A program made the position numbers and the translations under genes. Below the pieces are notes generated by a model. That model ran no database searches. It was not told the DNA's origin and worked only from the letters and a program-made list of their open reading frames with translations. This document shows positions 9,400 through 17,541 of a DNA stretch of 64,000 nt, piece after piece. Position 1 is the first letter of the stretch. Each line of letters opens with the position of its first letter. This DNA is from Bacteriovorax sp. Seq25_V (GTDB taxonomy: Bacteria; Bdellovibrionota; Bacteriovoracia; Bacteriovoracales; Bacteriovoracaceae): the NCBI RefSeq assembly GCF_000447795.1, contig NZ_AUNI01000021.1, positions 248,001 through 312,000 on the forward strand. The letters are read 5' to 3'.

Positions 9400-9427
9400 T
9401 TGCTATATTTACTAATTAGTTTAAAAT
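9400..9427 (+). promoter_or_regulatory. Possible promoter for ftsW (weak)
   Basis: Only 35 bases separate the murD terminator from the ftsW ATG. Within them a TTGCTA (9400-9405) and a TAAAAT (9422-9427) stand 16 bases apart, resembling sigma-70 -35 and -10 elements. Initiation would then fall at about the ftsW ATG, and no Shine-Dalgarno sequence is visible. The match is weak and the promoter is inferred mainly from the need to transcribe past the terminator. Confidence 0.35.
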
Positions 9428-9433
9428 TAAAAT

Positions 9434-10552
9434 ATGGAATTTAGAGATAACTTAGAAAAATATTCGGGACTTTTGAAGATTACAATTGGTTTATTGATTT
9501 CAATTGGAGTCATCATGGTGTACTCGGCAAGTTATATGTATTCCAAAGAGCACTATGGCTCGTCTCTCTATTTCTTCATTAGGCAGCTTGGTTTTGCAAC
9601 TGTTGCGTTACTTGGAGCATTTATTGTTTCGAAAACAAAGTACCAATTCTGGTACAAGTATTCATTTTACATCAACATCTTTGTTTCATTTTTAATTATG
9701 TTAACTTATATCCCTGGTCTTGGAGTCCTTGCAAAAGGTGCTAATCGATGGATCGCCATTGCTGGTTTTTCACTTCAACCAGGGGAGTTTGCAAAGTACT
9801 CTACATTACTTTTAGCGCTATATCTTTTTGAAAATTTTGAAACATTAGATTTAAAGAAGAGAATACAATATTCATTAAACTTACTAATGCCGTTAGTTCT
9901 ATTGATTCTACAGCCAGACTTCGGAACATTTTTTATTTGCTCAATTGGAATCTTCTTAGCATGCTTTATTAGTAGTTTCTCACGTAAAGTCTTTTATGGT
10001 CTCACTGGTTTGGGATCTATCGTGGGTGTGATGATCTTATTTGCGCAACCCTATCGAGTTAAGAGATTGACTGCCTTTCTCGATCCTTGGGCAAATGCTC
10101 AGGGAAGTGGTTTCCAAGTAATCCAATCTTGGATTGGATTTGCTAACGGTGGATTTTTTGGAAAAGGCGTTGGGAACTCTCTTGAAAAATTATTCTATCT
10201 TCCTGAGGCCCACAACGATTTTATTTTCTCCGTGATAGGGGAAGAGTTTGGATTTCTAGGGGTGATATCAATGGTTGGCCTCTTCCTAATGTTTGTTTAT
10301 TTAGGGCTTCGTCTTTGTTTTGAAATGAAAGATAGAGTAGCAACACAAATTTGCGTTTTAATAATTAGTATTATTGGCCTACAGGCAGCTCTTAATATGG
10401 GAGTTGTACTTGGCCTTCTTCCAACAAAAGGGCTTAACCTTCCATTTATTAGTTATGGGGGTTCATCACTTTTAGCCAATATTCTAGCTGTAGGTCTGGT
10501 ATTTTCTTGTGTTAACAGAAGTGCTGAACTGAGAAGCTCTGAGTCATTTTAA
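9434..10552 (+). CDS. ftsW: Peptidoglycan glycosyltransferase FtsW
   Basis: SEDS-family polymerase of 372 residues that polymerises lipid II at the septum with FtsI. Seen: about ten membrane segments, the first containing the VMVYSAS motif near residues 28-34, a large central loop with R-W-I at about 110, and the C-terminal G-L-L-P-T-K-G-L-x-L-P-F-I-S-Y-G-G-S-S signature near 335-353. The start has no recognisable ribosome site. It lies downstream of the murD terminator; the next gene is murC, so the murG usually found between the two is absent. Confidence 0.96.
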   Translation: MEFRDNLEKYSGLLKITIGLLISIGVIMVYSASYMYSKEHYGSSLYFFIRQLGFATVALLGAFIVSKTKYQFWYKYSFYINIFVSFLIMLTYIPGLGVLAKGANRWIAIAGFSLQPGEFAKYSTLLLALYLFENFETLDLKKRIQYSLNLLMPLVLLILQPDFGTFFICSIGIFLACFISSFSRKVFYGLTGLGSIVGVMILFAQPYRVKRLTAFLDPWANAQGSGFQVIQSWIGFANGGFFGKGVGNSLEKLFYLPEAHNDFIFSVIGEEFGFLGVISMVGLFLMFVYLGLRLCFEMKDRVATQICVLIISIIGLQAALNMGVVLGLLPTKGLNLPFISYGGSSLLANILAVGLVFSCVNRSAELRSSESF

Positions 10553-10629
10553 AATTCCCTAACAAAATGGGACATCTACGTTAAAAAATGGTAAAAAATA
10601 GCTTCCAAATTAATTTTAAGGGACAGTAG

Positions 10630-12015
10630 ATGTTTAAAGATAATTTCAACGGAAAACTACATTTCATCGGTATCGGTGGGATTGGAATGAGTGGTATTGC
10701 TGAGGTTTTACTTAGCTTTGGATATAATGTAAGTGGTTCAGATATTTCTGAGTCTGCTAATGTGGCGAGGCTTCGCGAACTCGGGGCTGAAATATTTATT
10801 GGTCACGCAAAAGAGAATGTTAAAGAGGCATCTGTTATTATTTATAGCTCAGCAGTTACAGATGAAAATCCTGAAATGATTGGGGCAAGAGAAAAAAATC
10901 TTCCAGTTATGAGAAGAGCAGAGATGCTAGCAGAACTTATGCGTTTGAAATATGGACTGGCGATTGCTGGAACACATGGGAAAACAACGACAACAAGTTT
11001 TCTTGCGACAATACTACAATCTAGTAATTACGATCCAACCTATATCATTGGTGGTATTGTAAAAAATCTTAATGGACACGCAAAAGTTGGAAAAGGAGAA
11101 TTCCTTGTTGCAGAAGCTGACGAGTCTGATGGTTCTTTTCTGCTTCTAAATCCAATTATGTCTGTTGTCACGAATATCGATCTTGATCACATGGACCACT
11201 ATGGATCAGAAGAAAATTTAATTAACAGTTTCGAGCAATTTATTAATAAAGTTCCATTCTATGGTCTTTGTGCACTTAATGCACACGACGAAAGATTAAT
11301 GAATATCGTTAAGCGTATCAAAAAACCATTTTGTACATTTGGAATTGGCGATGAGTTAGATAATCCTGCTGACTTTGAGGCCCGCAATATAACAATGACT
11401 GATTTTCAAGCAACTTATGATCTGTATATCAAAGGGGACAAGAAGACTCAAATCACAATTAATCTTCCTGGAAAACATAATGTTCTAAATTCTCTCGGAG
11501 CTATCGCAGTTGCGACAAGAATGGGAATTAGTGTTGAAACTATTGCACAATCGATTCGTGAATTTGATGGTGTTGGTAGAAGATTTCAGCAGTTGTACAA
11601 AAATGAAGAAGTCGAAATTATTGATGATTATGGTCATCATCCAACTGAAATTTCAATGACTCTTAAGACACTAAGAGAAACGAGAAAAGGTAAAGTTGTT
11701 TGTATTTTTGAACCACACCGTTATACAAGAACAAGAGATTGCTGGAATCAATTTCTGCATTGCTTTAACTATGTTGATAAGCTTTATATTGCTCCAATCT
11801 ATGCTGCGAGTGAGAAGCCTATTGCTGGTATTGAATCAGAGATTTTAGTAAATGATATCAATAAACTTCATCCAAATTTTGCCGTGGCAATGGGTTCTCT
11901 TGAAGATCTTGATCAAGTGATTAAAGAAAACAAAAACTCTACAATTGCAACACTTGGAGCAGGCTCTATTGGAAAGAAGATAAGAGAGTGGGTTCTAGAT
12001 AATGAAGTTAGATAA
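10630..12015 (+). CDS. murC: UDP-N-acetylmuramate-L-alanine ligase MurC
   Basis: First Mur ligase, joining L-Ala to UDP-MurNAc; 461 residues, the usual size. Seen: GIGGIGMSG nucleotide-binding turn at residues 14-22, IYSSAV at 71-76, canonical GTHGKTT P-loop at 114-120, the EADESDGSF motif, NIDLDHMDHYG in the centre, and YGHHPTEI and EPHRYTRT in the C-terminal half. All catalytic motifs are intact, unlike its neighbour in the murD position. The start has an AAGGGA ribosome site. It overlaps murB by 14 bases. Confidence 0.97.
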   Translation: MFKDNFNGKLHFIGIGGIGMSGIAEVLLSFGYNVSGSDISESANVARLRELGAEIFIGHAKENVKEASVIIYSSAVTDENPEMIGAREKNLPVMRRAEMLAELMRLKYGLAIAGTHGKTTTTSFLATILQSSNYDPTYIIGGIVKNLNGHAKVGKGEFLVAEADESDGSFLLLNPIMSVVTNIDLDHMDHYGSEENLINSFEQFINKVPFYGLCALNAHDERLMNIVKRIKKPFCTFGIGDELDNPADFEARNITMTDFQATYDLYIKGDKKTQITINLPGKHNVLNSLGAIAVATRMGISVETIAQSIREFDGVGRRFQQLYKNEEVEIIDDYGHHPTEISMTLKTLRETRKGKVVCIFEPHRYTRTRDCWNQFLHCFNYVDKLYIAPIYAASEKPIAGIESEILVNDINKLHPNFAVAMGSLEDLDQVIKENKNSTIATLGAGSIGKKIREWVLDNEVR

Positions 12016-12901
12016 GCTCTTAGCAAATATAGCTAATTGTGAAGTTGAACTTGATAAGGACTTATCAAAGTTTTCGACAATGCGTCTACAGGCCTCTGGT
12101 GATCTTATCAGTGTAACTAATGAACAGGCCCTGAAAGAAGTGTTGATAACATTAAAAAATAATCAGCAGAAATTTATAGTACTGGGAATGGGAGCAAATC
12201 AACTTTTAAAATCTAAAAGTGAGCTTCCATATCTTATGTTAAAATTCGAATTTGACTCTGCAATACTTAATGAGCCAAGAGAGAGCTATCTCGTTCCTGC
12301 ATCACTAAGGCTTAGTTCCCTAACATCACATGCTGCAAAGTTTGGTCTTAAGGGCTGGGAAGTTTTCACTGGGGTTCCTGCGACAATAGGCGGAGCATTG
12401 TTTATGAACGCTGGAACAGGGCTTGGAGAAATTTGTCAGGTTGTAAAAAAAGTTTGGTACTTAACATCAGAGGGGAAGCGAGTAGAGCACGATGTAACGC
12501 CAGAATCTTTTTCTTATCGCAAGAACAATTTTTTGAATGCAGGAGATGTAATAGTTGCAGCTGAATTAGTTCATTTTGGAATTGATGAAGAAATTAAATT
12601 TTTGATTAAAGATTATTTACAAAAAAGAAATGCAAGCCAACCAATGTCATCTTTTACATGTGGATGTGTTTTTAAAAATAGTTCCTTTGAAGGTGTTTCT
12701 TGCCCTGCCGGAAAATTTATTGATATAATTGGACTTAAGGGACTTCAAGTTGGTGGAATCCGCATTAGTCATAAGCATGGAAATTTCATGGAGAACTTTG
12801 ACAATGCAACTTACGAAGATGTGAAAGAGTTGATTTCAATTGTTCAGCACGAGCTTAAACAGCAGTTTGGAATTAATTTTGAACTTGAAGTAAAGGTATA
12901 A
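12002..12901 (+). CDS. murB: UDP-N-acetylenolpyruvoylglucosamine reductase MurB
   Basis: FAD flavoenzyme of 299 residues that reduces UDP-GlcNAc-enolpyruvate to UDP-MurNAc. Seen: the N-terminal S-T-M-R-L pattern near 25-29, VLGMGANQLL in the FAD domain, and GVPATIGGALFMNAG near 126-140. The proton-donor motif reads CGCVFKN, so the general acid is cysteine where serine is commonest; a Cys at this place is known in other MurB proteins and should still work. The C-terminal Glu of the F-E-L-E-V motif is present. It overlaps murC and is one base from the next gene. Confidence 0.95.
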   Translation: MKLDKLLANIANCEVELDKDLSKFSTMRLQASGDLISVTNEQALKEVLITLKNNQQKFIVLGMGANQLLKSKSELPYLMLKFEFDSAILNEPRESYLVPASLRLSSLTSHAAKFGLKGWEVFTGVPATIGGALFMNAGTGLGEICQVVKKVWYLTSEGKRVEHDVTPESFSYRKNNFLNAGDVIVAAELVHFGIDEEIKFLIKDYLQKRNASQPMSSFTCGCVFKNSSFEGVSCPAGKFIDIIGLKGLQVGGIRISHKHGNFMENFDNATYEDVKELISIVQHELKQQFGINFELEVKV

Positions 12902-12902
12902 A

Positions 12903-13634
12903 ATGAAAGTTGTTATTCTTGCACTATTATCATTATCAATCTTTGCAGCTAAACCAGACTTTAGTGAAAAAAAGATTAGTTATAGAACGGCTTTTGGAAA
13001 ATGTCCTTCGCGTGCAGCAGGAACTTTTACGTTAAAGCTTGTAAAAGAGTTCGAGCAAAATCAATCCCTTAGAAAAGTAAAAAACTTAATTGATAGAGAA
13101 AAGTTAAAAGAGAAACATTTTGTTACCGACTATACAGTTAAGTATGATCCTACTCACAACATGTTAAGCTTTATCTATGATTGTCCAAATCCGTTGATGA
13201 AAGTTCAAATTTATAAAGAAAATGGACTAGAATCTTACGAAGCGATTCTCGTCGATAATGGGAAACTTTTCGATCCAACATATGAAGTACTTCTGCGAAG
13301 TGAGAAAAAGTTAGATTATAATCTTCCGTTCCTTGCAATCCCTGTTGGAGACATGGATCAGGAAATCCAGAAGCGAATCACAAAAATTATCAGCAATCTC
13401 GATCTTGTGTTCAGAAAAAACCTCTCAGAAGTAATCGTAAATGATTCTAGCGAGTTAACGATGATACTTTCACTTAAAGGACAACCATCTAGTGTCTTTC
13501 TTGGGGCCGATGAATGGGATCTAAAAGTGGATAAGTTGACGAAAATAGTAGGTTATATGAGCAAGGGCAAAAAGATACCAACAATTATAAATCTTACAAA
13601 TCCAAAAAAAGTAGTTGTCAAGTTTAACGAGTAA
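12903..13634 (+). CDS. Putative divergent FtsQ-like division protein
   Basis: 243 residues, not recognisable as FtsQ from any strong motif, but lying in the ftsQ slot between murB and ftsA. Seen: a short hydrophobic N-terminus (about residues 2-16) with almost no cytoplasmic part, so it may be a signal peptide or a minimal anchor; a middle region of roughly POTRA size; and a C-terminal beta-rich stretch with a G-x-x-x-x-V-F-L-G-x-x-x-W-x-x-K-V-D-K-L pattern that resembles the FtsQ C-terminal domain. Two cysteines (about residues 38 and 98) could pair in the periplasm. The call is inference from context; a periplasmic protein of unknown role is the alternative. Confidence 0.55.
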   Translation: MKVVILALLSLSIFAAKPDFSEKKISYRTAFGKCPSRAAGTFTLKLVKEFEQNQSLRKVKNLIDREKLKEKHFVTDYTVKYDPTHNMLSFIYDCPNPLMKVQIYKENGLESYEAILVDNGKLFDPTYEVLLRSEKKLDYNLPFLAIPVGDMDQEIQKRITKIISNLDLVFRKNLSEVIVNDSSELTMILSLKGQPSSVFLGADEWDLKVDKLTKIVGYMSKGKKIPTIINLTNPKKVVVKFNE

Positions 13635-13656
13635 TTCTAGAATTTTCATAGATATG

Positions 13657-13727
13657 TGAGGAAAAATTTTCCTCATAACCCTTCAATTTAACAGAATGAT
13701 TCTGTTTGGTAAGAGAAAGGATTCTCT
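13657..13727 (+). repeat. Three short perfect inverted repeats before ftsA
   Basis: The 93-base spacer ahead of ftsA contains three inverted repeats in a row: TGAGGAAAA / TTTTCCTCA (13657-13675), AACAGAAT / ATTCTGTT (13690-13706) and AGAGAA / TTCTCT (13712-13727). The third encloses AGGA as its loop and ends exactly before the ATG at 13728, so the ftsA ribosome site would be displayed in a tetraloop. The first could act as a weak terminator or operator; no T-run follows it. Confidence 0.6.
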
Positions 13728-14966
13728 ATGAAAGAAAAAAATATCGTTGTCGGTCTAGACGTAGGTACTACAAAAGTATGTACAATCGTCGGTATTCAAA
13801 ACCCTGGAAATGAACTAGAGATTATTGGTATTGGAACTCATCCAAGTCATGGGCTTAAAAAAGGTTCTGTCGTTAATATCGATAAGACAATCAAATCAAT
13901 TCAAAATTCACTTGAAGAAGCAAAGCTTATGGCCGGTGTTCAAATTGAACGCGCAACAATTGGTATTGCTGGAAATCATATCTATAGCTTCAATAGTTCT
14001 GGAGTAGTCGCTGTTAAAGGTAACGAGATTACTCAGGATGATGTTGATAGAGTTCTAGAAGCAGCTAAAGCAGTTGTTATGCCAAGTGATAGAGATATTA
14101 TTCATGTAATCGCTCAAGAATATAGAGTTGATAATACAAATGGAATTAAAAATCCAATTGGAATGTGTGGAACGAGACTTGAGGCCCATGTACATATTGT
14201 TACAGGTTCAATTTCTCTAATTCAGAATTTAGTAAAGTGCGTGGAACAAACAGGTATTCACGTCGATCATATTACACTTCAACCAATTGCTTCTTCTGAG
14301 TCAGTTCTTTCTAACGAAGAAAAAGAAATGGGAACACTACTTGTAGATATCGGTGGTGGAACAACTGATCTTGCATTTTGGAAAGATGGTTCATTGATCC
14401 ACACACAGGTTATTCCTGTTGGTGGGAATCACTTCACGAACGACCTTGCTGTTGCACTTAAAATTCCGCACGCTGAAGCGGAGAGAATTAAAGTACATCA
14501 CGGAAGTGTATTAGCAGAAGGGCTAAATCAGTCTGCACACATTACAGTGCAAGGAATCGCTGGAACAAAACCAAGAGAAGTACAATTAAGTTTTATCGCA
14601 AAAGTATTAGGAGCAAGAGCGGATGAATTATTTGATCTTGTAAAAAATATTCTTGATGAGAAAGGATTATCAGACTCAGTTACTGGTGGTGTTGTTATTA
14701 CTGGTGGTGGAGCTCTCATTAAAGGTATGCCTGAACTTGGAGAGTATATCCTAGAAAAACCTCTAAAACTTGGATATCCAATGGCGTTTGGTGGAATGAC
14801 AAATGTTATGCAAAACCCAAAATTCTCAACAGTACTTGGATTACTAATCGAAGCATCACAGAGAATGAGTCCGGTTGCAATAAAAGATAAAGTTGAACAT
14901 GAGCATGTAGATCTTATTGGAAAGCTAGGTGACTCAATTAAATCAGTATTTAAAGAAATATTTTAA
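13728..14966 (+). CDS. ftsA: Cell division protein FtsA
   Basis: Actin-like ATPase of 412 residues that tethers FtsZ to the inner membrane. Seen: phosphate-1 motif VGLDVGTTKVC at about residues 8-18, the FtsA-specific 1C subdomain region, the phosphate-2 motif VDIGGGTTDLA near 206-216, the GGVVITGGGALIKGM adenosine motif near 322-336, and a C-terminal amphipathic helix (SIKSVFKEIF) for membrane attachment. It lies 15 bases upstream of ftsZ, the conserved order. The spacer before it has several hairpins, described separately. Confidence 0.97.
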   Translation: MKEKNIVVGLDVGTTKVCTIVGIQNPGNELEIIGIGTHPSHGLKKGSVVNIDKTIKSIQNSLEEAKLMAGVQIERATIGIAGNHIYSFNSSGVVAVKGNEITQDDVDRVLEAAKAVVMPSDRDIIHVIAQEYRVDNTNGIKNPIGMCGTRLEAHVHIVTGSISLIQNLVKCVEQTGIHVDHITLQPIASSESVLSNEEKEMGTLLVDIGGGTTDLAFWKDGSLIHTQVIPVGGNHFTNDLAVALKIPHAEAERIKVHHGSVLAEGLNQSAHITVQGIAGTKPREVQLSFIAKVLGARADELFDLVKNILDEKGLSDSVTGGVVITGGGALIKGMPELGEYILEKPLKLGYPMAFGGMTNVMQNPKFSTVLGLLIEASQRMSPVAIKDKVEHEHVDLIGKLGDSIKSVFKEIF

Positions 14967-14981
14967 TAGTAAGGGGGAATT

Positions 14982-16526
14982 ATGTTTGAAATCTCTGACA
15001 AGGCAGGTGAAACAGTGACTACAGGAGCAAAAATTAGAGTCGTAGGTGTTGGTGGCGGTGGCTGCAATGCTGTAAATACGATGATTAAGGCGGGACTAAC
15101 TGGTGTTGAATACATCGTAGCAAATACAGATGCACAAGCATTAAATGCATCTCTAGCGCCTACTAAAATTCAACTTGGTGTTGAATTAACAAAAGGTCTA
15201 GGGGCTGGAGCGAATCCAGAAGTTGGAAGAAAAGCTGCTCTAGATGAATATGAAATGTTATCAGAAATCCTAGAAGGATCAGATATGGTTTTCATCACTG
15301 CTGGTATGGGTGGTGGAACTGGTACAGGTGCTGCACCGGTAATTGCAAAACTTGCAAAAGAGCTAGGAGCGCTTACTGTTGGTGTTGTAACAAAGCCATT
15401 TACTTTTGAAGGTAAGAAGAGAATGAGACAAGCTGCTACAGGTATCTCGACTCTTGAGGAAAGTGTAGATTCACTTATTACTATTCCAAATCAAAGACTA
15501 CTTTATCTAGCTGGTGAAAGTTTATCTTTAGTTGAAACTTTCAAAAAAGCGGACGAAGTTTTACTTAATGCGGTTAGAGGTATTTCTGACCTAATCAATA
15601 CTACTGGTCACATCAATGCTGACTTTGCTGACGTTAGTACTGTTATGGCAAACAAAGGACTTGCTCTTATGGGTACAGGTCTTTGCAATGGGCCAGATAG
15701 AGCAATTAAAGCTGCTACTGAAGCAATCTCTTCTCCACTTCTTGAAGATATTTCAATTGATGGTGCGACAGGGATTATTATCAACATTACTGGTGACGAG
15801 TCTATGACTATGCACGAAGTAAATGAAGCGGTTACTTTAATTATGGAAGCAGCTGATGATGATGCAGAAATTATCTTTGGTTCAGTTATTGATAACAATC
15901 TAGAAGATAATATTAAAGTTACTGTTGTTGCAACAGGACTTGGTGGTGCAATTAGAAATGAAACTTTTGCTTCAAGACCAGTTGCAACTGCTCCAGCAAG
16001 ATCAGTTGAAACTGTTCAAATGCAAGCACCAGAAAGACATGTTGCTGTTGAAACGCCTGTACAAAGAACTCAGCAAGTAGAAACAGTTGAGCAAAACTGG
16101 GAAAGTTCGCCAATTTATAGAACAGCACCACAACAAACAGTTGTAGAGCAACAACCAATGCACCATGAAGAAGTTGCGGCGGCTCCAGCTCAACAATCTC
16201 AGGCTCAATTGCACGAAGATAGAATGTTTGATGGTGGAGAAGCACCAAAAACAGGTCTAGCTGATTCAATTAGAGAAGCTGCTACAAGATATGAAACTTC
16301 TAAAAAAGAAGTAGACACAGCTTGGAATGCAGATCCATATGCATCTCACTCAAGAGAGAGAGCAACTGATAAAACTGCAACTAGAACAAGATCAATTGCA
16401 GAAAAATTAGGTTTCATTAACTTTGATGAAGATGAACTAGACACTCCTAGTTATCTAAGAAAAGAGGAAGATGAAACTCATTCAAATCACCAAAGATCAG
16501 AGGTTAATAGATCAATCGATCTTTAA
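14982..16526 (+). CDS. ftsZ: Cell division protein FtsZ
   Basis: Tubulin-like GTPase of 514 residues that forms the Z-ring. Seen: GGGGCNAV near residues 24-31, the GTP signature GGGTGTG at 110-116, and the NADFADV T7 loop at 213-219. The globular domain ends near residue 320 and is followed by a linker of about 160 residues rich in Gln, Ala and Pro, much longer than in E. coli. The conserved C-terminal FtsA/ZipA-binding peptide is DTPSYLRK at about 487-494, with some 20 further residues after it, which is unusual because the peptide normally lies at the very end. AAGGGGG ribosome site. Confidence 0.98.
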   Translation: MFEISDKAGETVTTGAKIRVVGVGGGGCNAVNTMIKAGLTGVEYIVANTDAQALNASLAPTKIQLGVELTKGLGAGANPEVGRKAALDEYEMLSEILEGSDMVFITAGMGGGTGTGAAPVIAKLAKELGALTVGVVTKPFTFEGKKRMRQAATGISTLEESVDSLITIPNQRLLYLAGESLSLVETFKKADEVLLNAVRGISDLINTTGHINADFADVSTVMANKGLALMGTGLCNGPDRAIKAATEAISSPLLEDISIDGATGIIINITGDESMTMHEVNEAVTLIMEAADDDAEIIFGSVIDNNLEDNIKVTVVATGLGGAIRNETFASRPVATAPARSVETVQMQAPERHVAVETPVQRTQQVETVEQNWESSPIYRTAPQQTVVEQQPMHHEEVAAAPAQQSQAQLHEDRMFDGGEAPKTGLADSIREAATRYETSKKEVDTAWNADPYASHSRERATDKTATRTRSIAEKLGFINFDEDELDTPSYLRKEEDETHSNHQRSEVNRSIDL

Positions 16527-16543
16527 CCATTCCCCCTGATAAA

Positions 16544-16575
16544 GCCCTCTAAGGTTCGCCTTAGGGGGCCTTTTT
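16544..16575 (+). terminator. Intrinsic terminator after ftsZ
   Basis: Arms GCCCTCTAAGG (16544-16554) and CCTTAGGGGGC (16559-16569) pair with a single G-T, close on a TTCG tetraloop and are followed by a T-run at 16571-16575. The UUCG loop makes this a very stable hairpin, ending the dcw transcript. Confidence 0.93.
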
Positions 16576-16612
16576 ATTTTACACCTCTAAATTTCTACTG
16601 CAAAATATCAAT

Positions 16613-17155
16613 ATGGATTCAAATACACTCATAATAGTCATTTTATTATTTTTAATATTTATACTTTTATTAGTCATTGGTGGGATCGTTGTTTATCTAC
16701 TGATGAGAAATAAGCAGCGAAAAGAAGAAGCTCCTGTTAATAAAGAGTCTCTCGCTAATTTTGGTCCAAATGATTTCAAAAAACTATTTGAAGATTCTAA
16801 AAAAGATAAAGAACCAATTGTTGGGCTGTGTTCAATATGTGAAAAAGAGTTGATTAAAAGTGATCATTTTGAAACTGATAACCTGCATTTTTGTAAGGAA
16901 CATTTTCAAACGTATACAGAAAATAAGTGGGAACAAATTACAAATCAATTAACAACAGCAGACACTCCGGAAGCTGGAATTTATATTTATAATTTTAAAC
17001 AAAATGGCTGGGAAAAAAACAAGGAACCAATGTATATTCAATGTGAATATAAGATCGATGTAACTAATGATCATATCGAAACATATGTACAGCTTTACGT
17101 AATTAAAGAAAAAGCAGAAGTGTTAAAAAACCAGCTTGAAAAGGAAAGACTTTAA
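16613..17155 (+). CDS. Membrane-anchored protein with putative zinc-binding Cys/His motif
   Basis: Not recognised. 180 residues: an N-terminal membrane segment at about residues 4-30 (very rich in Ile/Leu), then a basic stop-transfer region and a soluble, presumably cytoplasmic part. Residues of about 73-100 contain a C-x-x-C ... H ... C-x-x-x-H arrangement (CSICEKEL, then FCKEHF), which looks like a small zinc-binding knuckle. The C-terminal half resembles no family I can name. It follows the ftsZ terminator and is joined to the next gene by a one-base overlap, so the two probably work together. Confidence 0.75.
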   Translation: MDSNTLIIVILLFLIFILLLVIGGIVVYLLMRNKQRKEEAPVNKESLANFGPNDFKKLFEDSKKDKEPIVGLCSICEKELIKSDHFETDNLHFCKEHFQTYTENKWEQITNQLTTADTPEAGIYIYNFKQNGWEKNKEPMYIQCEYKIDVTNDHIETYVQLYVIKEKAEVLKNQLEKERL

Positions 17156-17541
17156 TGAGTAGTCTTGAAGAGTTAAAAAAGCAGATGAATCAAATCATCG
17201 AAGATAATAAACCGAGCGTAGTTCTGAATTCGAAGGAAGATAGAAGAATTAGAGAATTTGAAACAGAGCTTATTGAAAGTGGAATAAAAGTAGAGTTTTC
17301 AATAACAGTCGCTGAATTAAACCCAGAACTTGCTGAGCACTCTTTTGGTGGGTCAGGCTTTAAAAGAGATCAATATTCTATTTCTTGGAAAAAATGGGAA
17401 GGTGAAAACTTTCGTCTCGTACTAACTAATATTCCACATAATAATGGTAAATTACTACTTAAGACGCCAGAGCAATTTAAAAAAGATGCAGTTGAATTAC
17501 TAGACGAGTTTGCAACTAAATTTAGTGAAAGCTTTAATTAG
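17155..17541 (+). CDS. Hypothetical protein, partner of the preceding membrane protein
   Basis: 128 residues, soluble, mixed alpha/beta by eye: an N-terminal charged helix, strands around residues 40-50 and 75-100, and a C-terminal helix. No signal peptide, membrane segment or recognised motif. Its ATG overlaps the stop of the upstream gene by one base, which argues for joint expression. The stop overlaps the convergent RNase J gene end by four bases, leaving no room for a terminator between them. Confidence 0.7.
   Translation: MSSLEELKKQMNQIIEDNKPSVVLNSKEDRRIREFETELIESGIKVEFSITVAELNPELAEHSFGGSGFKRDQYSISWKKWEGENFRLVLTNIPHNNGKLLLKTPEQFKKDAVELLDEFATKFSESFN

Noticed and set aside
15952-16269. 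105-residue minus-strand ORF opposite the ftsZ linker
   Set aside because: It is the shadow of the Gln/Ala-rich linker, Leu/Phe-rich in the antisense frame, with no ribosome site.
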